The notes under the pieces are model-generated. The model was not told the DNA's origin, searched no databases, and worked only from the letters and a program-made list of their open reading frames with translations. Below, in pieces: positions 26,901-33,961 of a stretch of DNA of 35,047 bases (position 1 is the stretch's first letter; each line of letters begins with the position of its first letter). Source of the stretch: CAZQHK01 sp964593455 (GTDB taxonomy: Bacteria; Muiribacteriota; CAYSPT01). The stretch covers positions 1 through 35,047 of the forward strand of contig CAZQHK010000044.1 of the NCBI GenBank assembly GCA_964593455.1, written 5' to 3'. The translations under genes and the position numbers were made by a program.

Positions 26901-29180
26901 TACCACCGACCAGAGGGGACGACGGTATGAATGTCATCTTTTTCCCGGAGGCGTCAAGAACAATATCACCGGCCACAGATATTTCTTCGACCGTCAACCT
27001 GACATTCAGGGGAGTAACCGAAATGGGATCAAGGGGAGTATCAAACAGTATTTCCACGCTGGAGCTGACCGGGACGGCCATACTCCCATCGGAGGGAGAA
27101 AAAGCCACCGGGAACGGCTGGATCGGCACTCCCTTCGATTTTTCGATATCATCAACGACAGGTACGTCTTCAAGTTCTTCCAGTTCCTCTTCGAGAAATG
27201 CAGGTATCTCTTCGGTCTCGGTAACTTCAACCTCTGTTGGAATTTCCGCATCGCCAATTATCTCTAATTCTTCAGAAAGATCATCATCTATTTCTTCCAG
27301 GAACTCAATTCCTTCCCCCGTATCGATATCAGGCAGTTCCTCGACTTCGCCCATGTCGATATCAGGCAGTTCCGCGACTTCCTCAATGTCGATATCGGGC
27401 AGTTCCNNNNNNNNNNNNNNNNNNNNNNNNNNNNNNNNNNNNNNNNNNNNNNNNNNNNNNNNNNNNNNNNNNNNNNNNNNNNNNNNNNNNNNNNNNNNNN
27501 NNNNNNCATGTCGATATCAGGCAGTTCCGCGACTTCCTCAATGTCGATATCGGGCAGTTCCTCGACTTCGCCCATGTCGATATCAGGTAGTTCCTCAACT
27601 TCACCCATGTCGATATCGGGCAGTTCCTCAACTTCACCCATGTCGATATCGGGTAGTTCCGCGACTTCCTCAATGTCGATATCGGGCAGTTCCTCGACTT
27701 CACCCATGTCGATATCGGGCAGTTCCTCGACTTCACCCATGTCGATATCGGGCAGTTCCTCGACTTCACCCGTATCGATATCAGGCAGTTCCTCGACTTC
27801 ACCCATGTCGATATCGGGCAGTTCCTCGACTTCACCCGTATCGATATCGGGCAGTTCCTCGACTTCACCCGTATCGATATCAGGCAGTTCCTCGACTTCA
27901 CCGGATTCCCTGACTTCCGCCACGGCGATTTTGGGTTCTTCCGGCTCCGGCTTCGACGCCGACACTTCAGCACCTCCCAGTTCGAGAGCTTCAAATTCGG
28001 ATTTTTCCCTCAGGCGTGATACCAGGTCTTTCAGTTCAGCGGTTTCCAGTGGTTTCAGGTCTTCAGGTTTTTCTATTTCTTCAATTTTTGCAGGTTCTTC
28101 TGGTTCTTCGAGCTCTTCCATACGTTCAGACAATGTTAAGGCAATCTTGGCTTTCTGCAGGGCCAAGCGTTCCTTCCGTTCCTCTTGCTCCCGCTCCCTG
28201 GACTTTTTTTGTTCGGTAGCCCGTTCGGCCAGACGCCGGCTTATCTGCTCCCTGATTTTAAGGATATCAGGTTCTTCTTCAGGGTCGGAAACCGATACCG
28301 GAGGCCCTCCCGGGACCGGAGGAACGAGGCGAGGACGGTCCGGACCTTCATTTAAATCCTTGCCTGCTTCAACAGGCTTCACCGCACCCACGGCCGGGCT
28401 GGTTACAAAGCCGAACGCTTTGGTGGAACCGAGTTTTCTCCCCAAATCGTCAGTTATCTCTCCGGAGATTTCCACGGAATACTTTTTGCCGGTATCCAGA
28501 GGTTCCTCGGGAACGAGGATAATCCGCTTGATCAACGCTTGATAGCTAACTGTTGCAGCTACGGGAATCCCATCCCGCAAAAGTTTTACGCAACTAGATT
28601 TAACGGATTCAGGATCAAGCCTGCGGGTAAAATAAACGGTCACCCTGGTTTCGGGCGGAACATCCTCTGTCCCATCGAGAGGTAACACGGAGAGAAGCTT
28701 AAAAGGCCTGCTTGATTTTTTCGCTTGAACGGGTTTGACAGCTGTGACAGCAGGCTTTTCTCCGGCTACGCCGAATCCCCAACGGTATATCGAACCAATG
28801 GAAACTCCATCCATATCAGAAATTTCATCGCTGAGAATCGTTTCAAATTTTCTACCTCCCGGCAGTGGTTCCACCGGAATAACAACAAGTGCCTTTTCAC
28901 GGGAAATATACTTGATCTTGATGTATTTCTTTTCGTGTGTTTCGGAATCTTCAAGCCATACCGAGAACACATGAAACGCATCGGGATTCATATCCCGGCT
29001 GAACACCGCCTTGATCTCCACAGAAGAGTCGACGTCTCCAGCCCCGGCCCGGGGGATGGTAGAAACAATTCGAGGTGGATCTGTAGCCCTGATTGCCGTT
29101 ACCGGAAACAATATCAGTGACAGAGCCCCGATTATGAGTACTGCCCGGATTATCTTTTTTGGTGACATGATTTCAAACAT
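23989..29180 (-). CDS. Giant Big_5 repeat surface protein with acidic minisatellite linker (interrupted by assembly gap)
   Basis: One gene, artificially split by 100 N at 27407-27506. Start ATG 29180 is preceded by GGAAGG at 5 bases. A signal peptide (about 1-33) is followed by two Big_5 domains, a Lys/Glu-rich coiled-coil segment (REQEERKERLALQKAKIAL), an 11-residue acidic tandem repeat (GEVEELPDIDT/M), an acidic tail, and about nine more Big_5 domains to the stop at 23989. The C-terminal part ends in WAFMTSGDPY with no SLH or sorting signal, so anchoring probably depends on its operon partners. The two parts are in different frames only because the N count is arbitrary: joining at the shared 55-mer, or a gap of 11 plus multiples of 33, restores one frame. 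Total length is about 1700 residues, uncertain because the copy number is unknown. Confidence 0.9.
27319..27406 (-). repeat. 33-bp minisatellite, part 1 (below the gap)
   Basis: Two full 33-bp units (27319-27351, 27352-27384) and 22 bases of a third end at the N block. Each unit encodes an 11-residue acidic repeat of the ELPDID type. Phase is continuous with the array above the gap if 11 bases, modulo 33, are missing. Confidence 0.95.
27407..27506. other. Assembly gap of exactly 100 N
   Basis: A run of exactly 100 N, probably a placeholder rather than a measured length. Both edges are the same 55-bp sequence (27352-27406 and 27507-27561), so the gap results from the minisatellite defeating assembly. 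Confidence 0.99.
27507..27902 (-). repeat. 33-bp minisatellite, part 2 (above the gap)
   Basis: Twelve contiguous 33-bp units with starts at 27507, 27540 and every 33 bases to 27870. Units differ at a few sites: position 1-4 (CATG, AATG or CGTA), position 13 (A or G), position 16 (C or T), position 23-25, and positions 31-32. They encode GEVEELPDIDM, GEVEELPDIDT and the variant pair IEEVAELPDID. The pattern is of duplicated blocks rather than independent drift. Confidence 0.97.
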
Positions 29181-29489
29181 CCGCTCCTTCCTCACAATTG
29201 CGGACACGGAAAAAACAATATAAACCCTCTCCCCTCAATAATCGGCACAGAGAGACCGAGCCTTGAGAGCTAGCCTGCATATTTCATGAGCGCTTTCCAC
29301 ACTTCTTGCATGAGGGTGGATTATCGTCCAGCTATTTTTCCACCCACAACAAAGTCATACGTAATTTTAAGCCTTCTTTCCCGCCCTCTGAAGAGTATGT
29401 GTAGAAAGCAAGGTGGGACCACCCTGTGTACGGTCCGCTCCCCTTCCCGGTTTGACAACATCCCAGAAAAATGTTACAAGGCAATAGAA
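29181..29489. other. Divergent intergenic region
   Basis: A 309-base gap between the minus-strand surface operon and the plus-strand GT-B-like gene. It should hold both promoters. A TTGACA occurs near 29453-29458 on the plus strand but lies too close to the 29490 start to be convincing. An A/T-rich stretch with TATATT near 29220 (minus strand) is a weak -10 candidate for the surface operon. A short hairpin with stem GGTGG/CCACC lies near 29411-29422. I see no gene. Confidence 0.5.
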
Positions 29490-30704
29490 ATGCAAAATAC
29501 TCGGAAGGTCCTTGCCGGTTTAGCTATCGTCCTGCTGCTTCTCGCGGTCCAGGGAGCATACGCCCGGCAGTTTCTCTTCGTCCTGTTCGACGCCGGCGAG
29601 ACCAACGGCCTGATCCCCGTCATCAGGAAAATCGACCCTGCCAAAGACCAGGTGACCATCGTCGCAGAAGGAGCTTCCACCACCATCCTCAAGCGGAAGA
29701 ACATCCCCTTCCTCCGCCTGAAAGACTTCGTCACCACCGACAACTTTACCTTCCAAGCCCCCAGGGAGATTATAACCTTCGAGCATCACGCCGGCTACTA
29801 CATTCCCCTGCGGTACGTCTCCGTCGGCGCCCTCCCCGAAGACGTTTTCAAACGCGTCCGACCCGATGTCCTGGTAGGCGGCCTGGTCTCCACCATGGAG
29901 CGCGACTTCTTCGCCCGAGCCAGAGAAGCCGGTATCCCCACCTTCGGTTTCTTCGATTACTACGATGTCCCCGACCCCGGCTCTATCTTCACCCGCATCA
30001 TCCCCGAGACCGACTACATCTTCGTCAACTCCGATGAAATCGCCCGGGGCATAGCCGGTCTCGATATCATCGATAAAGACAGAATCATTGTCTCCGGTCA
30101 CCCCAACTTCTCGCGGCTCCACACCCTGAAGACCAGGTGGAATGCCCTGCCGGATTCCGCAAGCCCGTATTTCATCTTCACCACCCAGTATTCCGAAGGC
30201 AACGACCAACTACTTAATCTGCTGATTCGGGTCATGGAAGCAGACTACAACCGCTTCCGGCTGATCATCGCCCCTCACCCCAACCAGGACCCGGAGCATT
30301 ACATTAACGTAGCGAACAAATCAAGCCTGGTAATCCGGATTCTCGACCGGGAAAAGATGAGCGTCTACGAAGCCATGCTCGGCTCGGAAATCGTCTTCAC
30401 CCAGACCTCTACTACCGGGTTTGAAGCGGTGCTGCTCGACAAGGATCTCGTACACATACTCCCCACGGACTTCGAGCAGGCCGGGCTTTTCACCCTCAGA
30501 AAACGCCTGGCCCTGGCCGCCTCCAATAAAGACGGCTTGAAAGAAGCCATCAGGAAGTATCTAGAAGACGATCCCGCGGTTAATCCCATACGGGACGCGG
30601 TAAGACACTGCTATCCGCTGCCGAGGGCGGACGAGGCAATTCTGGATTGGATCGAGCACGTGCTGCAAGATCAAAGCAGGCAGGAATCGGCAGGAGAAGA
30701 CTGA
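29490..30704 (+). CDS. Exported GT-B-fold (glycosyltransferase / epimerase-like) protein
   Basis: The 404-residue protein has a clear signal peptide (MQNTRKVLAGLAI to AYA, about 1-25) followed by two Rossmann-like halves: RQFLFVLFDAGETNG at the front, VRPDVLVGGL, then DYIFVNSDEIARG, VSGHPNF, FRLIIAPHPNQDP and VFTQTSTTGFEAVLL. The last motifs resemble the donor-binding half of UDP-GlcNAc 2-epimerase or CDP-glycerol transferase-like GT-B proteins. Those act in the cytoplasm, so the signal peptide is odd. I chose ATG 29490 rather than an upstream in-frame ATG (29286) because it begins the signal peptide and has AAGG 9 bases before it. Codons end strongly in C, more than in the neighbouring operon. 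Substrate unknown. Confidence 0.8.
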   Translation: MQNTRKVLAGLAIVLLLLAVQGAYARQFLFVLFDAGETNGLIPVIRKIDPAKDQVTIVAEGASTTILKRKNIPFLRLKDFVTTDNFTFQAPREIITFEHHAGYYIPLRYVSVGALPEDVFKRVRPDVLVGGLVSTMERDFFARAREAGIPTFGFFDYYDVPDPGSIFTRIIPETDYIFVNSDEIARGIAGLDIIDKDRIIVSGHPNFSRLHTLKTRWNALPDSASPYFIFTTQYSEGNDQLLNLLIRVMEADYNRFRLIIAPHPNQDPEHYINVANKSSLVIRILDREKMSVYEAMLGSEIVFTQTSTTGFEAVLLDKDLVHILPTDFEQAGLFTLRKRLALAASNKDGLKEAIRKYLEDDPAVNPIRDAVRHCYPLPRADEAILDWIEHVLQDQSRQESAGED

Positions 30705-30886
30705 CGAGGAGAATGAAGGAAATGCTGGTGAAATATCCGGGTTAAAACATTTCGTTTGTTACCTGAGGCTGTTTTGGCTACTATTATATCGTTGACAGGG
30801 CGTTGATCGCGGAGCATTCAGGGACAAACGCTGCCGCTTGCTTTGTCGAGAACTTACTTTAAAAGCGAATGAATAGAGGAATAATC

Positions 30887-31393
30887 ATGTATATTTCCAG
30901 AGCTTTGCGGTGCGAGAAGATAACCACTGCGCTGCTGTTCGTTTTCATTGCCGGGCTCCTGACGCCGCTTGCTGCCGCAGCCCGGACAGAGAACCCGCTC
31001 GAGGTCGAGATTCAAGGGCCGCGGGCGATCGGAGTCACGGAAGAAATAACCGACATTGAACCGCCTCCACCGCCGGGAATAACCATAGAGGTCATCAAAC
31101 CACCCCCGCCGCCCCGTGGCGACCAGCGGAGCTTCTGGCAGAAACTCAAAGACGCCGGCAGCCGTTTCTGGAAAGAACTGACCACCATGGATCACGCCGA
31201 GCGCTGGCGCAAACACGGGAAAGAACTGCTGGTTGGGCTGGTGGCACACCTGGCCATCGGTGCCGGCGCCGCCGCCGGGCTTTTCTTCCTGTTCAATCTA
31301 TTCGGGCTGGGCGCAGTGGGCGCCGTCCTGGGCGGACTGGCATTCGGTGCCACCATGCTGTGGATGCTATTCGTCTACATGATGGCCGGATGA
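30887..31393 (+). CDS. Exported proline-rich protein with C-terminal membrane hairpin
   Basis: The 168-residue protein has a signal peptide (about 1-31, ending AAA-RTEN), then two short polyproline blocks (EPPPPPG and KPPPPPRG) flanking a beta-type segment, a charged helix (FWQKLKDAGSRFWKELTTMDHAERW), and two Gly/Ala-rich membrane segments (about 113-165) that form a hairpin. No family recognised. ATG 30887 has AGAGGA about 6 bases upstream and gives the cleaner signal peptide; ATG 30869 is an in-frame alternative. It follows the GT-B gene by 182 bases in the same direction and shares its C-ending codon preference. Confidence 0.78.
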   Translation: MYISRALRCEKITTALLFVFIAGLLTPLAAAARTENPLEVEIQGPRAIGVTEEITDIEPPPPPGITIEVIKPPPPPRGDQRSFWQKLKDAGSRFWKELTTMDHAERWRKHGKELLVGLVAHLAIGAGAAAGLFFLFNLFGLGAVGAVLGGLAFGATMLWMLFVYMMAG

Positions 31394-31402
31394 TCTCATC
31401 GA

Positions 31403-32791
31403 TTATCCGACGTAGAAGATAGGCACAAGTCCGCCGCCCTGGTGGATATTGATGATGGAGGAGTTTGACACCCGGACGAAACCGCCGCCGAATTCACCGT
31501 TAAAAGCAAAGAAATTAATGTTGACGTTCTTGTCCATCATGGAAAAACCACCTTCGAAATCGGGGAACCGGTCCGCGGGTATGGGAACATATTCCTGGAC
31601 CACGTAGTTGCGTTTCTTCGACTCTTCCAGGCTGGCATCCCAATCGGACTGATTGCTTTCCCGGCCGATATTTACACCGAAGCCACCGTACCCACCGTTA
31701 GGTTTGAGGACAAATAGGCTTTTGTTTTTCGAAACGAAATCGTACAGATCGATCTCCCGGCCATGATACAGGCTTTTACGGTCTCTCATCATCCTGGTCC
31801 ACGGTATGGTCTCGGCGATGACTTTCTTCTCTTCTTCCGTGTACAGGTGCTGCGTTTTTTCGTCTGAAAGGAGCCAGAGCACGCATTTGAGGCCGCCGAC
31901 CCGGGAACAGAAGGGATTAGCCATCACGACATTCCCGTCACGGTACGCTTTGATGAACGGCTGGACCTCGTCCATGTAATTGGTGAAATCCTCAATCGAA
32001 TCCCGGTGCACGATATCGACCGGGCGTCCGCTCAGATAGAGTTTTCCGTCACGGTACTCGCACCATCTCGGATCGGCAAAGAAGGAATCGACTCCCCTTA
32101 CTTCCTTGAAATGATGAACGATCAAGTCAACATCATGGCGGATGGTCGATTCATCGTTGGAGACCTCGACCACCACCGGATTTTCTTTCGTTCCACCGGA
32201 CTCCCGGTACTTGACCAGAAGCATGTCCAGTAACGAATCAAGAAACGTGTCATAGGTCAGAGGATACTGTTTGCCAAGCTCCTTGACGGCCGGAAGTTCG
32301 GCAAACATCCGGATGAGCTCGTCATGCCAACCCATCCCCGAGGGGCTGTCGGTATTGAACTCCAGGAACATGAGTTTGTCACCGTTCAAAAAAGCGTCGA
32401 GCCGGCCTACGATAAGGCGCCGTGGATACGGAGGCTGGATCTCGACCAGGTCGACGTCACTGGCGGGCACCTCGAAGAGCGATTTGATGTCAGGGTCCTC
32501 GAAATAAAGATTCCCAACCTTCTCCGCGGCTTCCATGATGGTGCGGGTCATGTAGATAAACTTATCCCTGAGCTTCCGCTCGATGAGATAGGGCTTTAAA
32601 AACGTTGGGAACGGTTTACCCGACATGGTAAAGTTCTTCGCCAGCATTTTTTCGTTCAATTCCTTCACCTGGTCCTCAGCCGACATACCGGTCACTGACG
32701 GATCACTCAATATCCTGACATATTCTTCCTCCGCGGCTTCGACACTGGCGTCGGTTACCATAGCTCTCTTTTCCGTATCCACCTCTACCAC
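31403..32791 (-). CDS. Circularly permuted ATP-grasp family protein (glutathionylspermidine synthase-like)
   Basis: The 462-residue protein shows features of the permuted ATP-grasp group: an early FLEFNTDSPSGMGWHDEL segment, then NPFCSRVGGLKCVLWLLSDE and IPWTRMM, and the nucleotide-binding loop LKPNGGYGGFGVNIG followed by YVVQEYVPIPADRFPDFEG. ATP-grasp enzymes join a carboxylate to an amine or thiol via an acyl phosphate, so it probably makes a peptide-like bond; the substrates are unknown and no amidase or carrier domain is fused. The start is uncertain: GTG at 32791 has no strong ribosome-binding site and ATG at 32761 is possible. It meets the proline-rich gene tail to tail 9 bases apart. 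Confidence 0.82.
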   Translation of the reverse strand: MVEVDTEKRAMVTDASVEAAEEEYVRILSDPSVTGMSAEDQVKELNEKMLAKNFTMSGKPFPTFLKPYLIERKLRDKFIYMTRTIMEAAEKVGNLYFEDPDIKSLFEVPASDVDLVEIQPPYPRRLIVGRLDAFLNGDKLMFLEFNTDSPSGMGWHDELIRMFAELPAVKELGKQYPLTYDTFLDSLLDMLLVKYRESGGTKENPVVVEVSNDESTIRHDVDLIVHHFKEVRGVDSFFADPRWCEYRDGKLYLSGRPVDIVHRDSIEDFTNYMDEVQPFIKAYRDGNVVMANPFCSRVGGLKCVLWLLSDEKTQHLYTEEEKKVIAETIPWTRMMRDRKSLYHGREIDLYDFVSKNKSLFVLKPNGGYGGFGVNIGRESNQSDWDASLEESKKRNYVVQEYVPIPADRFPDFEGGFSMMDKNVNINFFAFNGEFGGGFVRVSNSSIINIHQGGGLVPIFYVG

Positions 32792-32802
32792 TCCATTTCA
32801 TT

Positions 32803-32983
32803 AACCCGGAAACTGCAGTTGGCTTCGTCGCGAGGCGAAGGAAATGGCCGCAGATACAAGGCGCGCGACCGAAGCTACCCGGAGCTGTAATGCATATTAC
32901 AGTGAGGATGGCTGACCGAGCGCAACGCAGTAACTGTGGTCAGTTCCGAGCCGCAGTAGAATATCTACTGCAGTTTTCGGGTT
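32803..32983. mobile_element. MITE-like palindromic element with 17-bp terminal inverted repeats
   Basis: A non-coding block of 181 bases is bounded by 17-bp inverted repeats (AACCCGGAAACTGCAGT at 32803-32819; the inverse with one mismatch at 32967-32983). Inside are perfect hairpins, CTGTAAT/ATTACAG (32885-32891/32896-32902) and GCAGTAGA/TCTACTGC (32953-32960/32964-32971), and a CTTCG/CGAAG pair near 32823-32840. No ORF of its own. It is most likely a short non-autonomous element or an extragenic palindromic repeat; no target-site duplication is obvious. Confidence 0.6.
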
Positions 32984-33132
32984 ATCATAAAAATAGCGCC
33001 ACATAGTATCATTTCCACCCCCAAAATGGCAACCAGGAAACAGGAAAACCACATAATGGTCCACTTATTTAGCTATTGGGTTGATCGATATCTCTCGTAA
33101 GGAACGTAGGCTTCCGGACAACGACGATATGG
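32984..33132. other. Intergenic remainder between palindromic element and HAM1 gene
   Basis: A/T-rich, no gene or clear terminator seen. Together with the palindromic element it fills the 341-base gap between the ATP-grasp gene and the stop of the HAM1 gene. Confidence 0.5.
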
Positions 33133-33678
33133 TCAGAGAAATTGCGGTGTTTCCCGCAGGAAGTCCCGCATCTTCTTCATGGCTATCATCCGGTGCGAGA
33201 TACTGTTCTTCTCTTCCGGGCTCATCTCTGCGAAGGTCCGGTGGCTGCCGGCAGGCTGAAACAATGGATCCCATCCGAACCCGCTTGTTCCTCTCGGCTC
33301 GTCCACGATGGTGCCCGTAACTTCGCCGGTGAAGAGCTTGACCTCGCTGCCGTTACATAAACCAACACAGGCTTTCACCGTCGTGCCCCGGTCATACTCC
33401 CGGAGAATCTTGCAAAGGCCATCATTGCCCAATGTCTTCATAATCCACTTGATCAGCCCCCCCGGAAAACCATTCCAGGCAGCAACATACAAGCCAGTGT
33501 CTTCCACCAGGACAGTTTCCCCCACTTTCTTGAAAGCCTCCCGGGCCTTTTCAGCAACGATTTCCTCTACGTCCAGCGACTGTATTTCCTTGATCTCAAG
33601 CTCAATCTGCTTCAAAGAACACCCTAAAATATGCTCGGCTTCCCGGACTTTGTTTTCGTTAGATGTTACAAAGTACAC
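33133..33678 (-). CDS. HAM1/RdgB-family non-canonical purine NTP pyrophosphatase
   Basis: It hydrolyses ITP, XTP and similar damaged nucleotides to the monophosphate. The 181-residue form begins VYFVTSNENKVREAE, and carries VEDTGLYVAAWNGFPGG, GFGWDPLF, and the C-terminal TFAEMSPEEKNSISHRMIA. These details resemble the archaeal/eukaryotic HAM1 type (for example M. jannaschii MJ0226) more than E. coli RdgB, which has SFAEL. I chose GTG at 33678 because GGGAGG lies 8 bases upstream and the family starts right before this strand; a longer in-frame extension to 33831 does not resemble the family. It is single in its orientation, facing the palindromic element. Confidence 0.9.
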   Translation of the reverse strand: MYFVTSNENKVREAEHILGCSLKQIELEIKEIQSLDVEEIVAEKAREAFKKVGETVLVEDTGLYVAAWNGFPGGLIKWIMKTLGNDGLCKILREYDRGTTVKACVGLCNGSEVKLFTGEVTGTIVDEPRGTSGFGWDPLFQPAGSHRTFAEMSPEEKNSISHRMIAMKKMRDFLRETPQFL

Positions 33679-33834
33679 CTGCAAAACCTCCCGTTCGGTA
33701 TGCGGAGCCATTATTCCATGTTCAATTACCGCTGTCAATGTACTTCCGGGCCCGCAGCCGATACGGTCCGAACCCACTGACATTAGAACTATGAAATGTG
33801 AGACTAACATACTCCACACACCCCCTGGCAACCG

Positions 33835-33862
33835 GTGACAGTAAACGAATATGTGATATAAT
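33835..33862 (+). promoter_or_regulatory. Promoter for glutamine synthetase
   Basis: GTGACA (33835-33840, five of six) and a perfect TATAAT (33857-33862) are 16 bases apart, and TG at 33854-33855 makes an extended -10. The predicted leader is about 90 bases. It contains a possible CATCGT/ACGATG stem, but no recognised glutamine riboswitch. Confidence 0.65.
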
Positions 33863-33961
33863 GTTTTAAGAGAAACTAATACAAATTAGGCATCGTATAT
33901 ACCAGCATGACGATGTTGATGTAATTACTAGCATTTGCCTTAGAAGGAGGAACATTGACGT

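Noticed and set aside
27288..27406. Apparent frameshift or two separate genes meeting at the N block
   Set aside because: The frame change depends only on the arbitrary 100-N length; the repeat phase predicts a gap of 11 modulo 33, which reunites the frames.
26927..28542. Plus-strand repetitive frames across the minisatellite (SISGSS or RYRAVPRL repeats)
   Set aside because: They are alternative-frame readings of the 33-bp array; the minus-strand gene has signal peptide, domains and a ribosome-binding site.
29520..30209. Long antisense reading frame opposite the GT-B-like gene
   Set aside because: It is a by-product of C-ending codons on the sense strand; its sequence is Gly/Asp/Val-rich with no domain and no ribosome-binding site.
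33679..33831. N-terminal extension of the HAM1 protein
   Set aside because: The added residues do not resemble the family, while GTG 33678 has a well-spaced GGGAGG.
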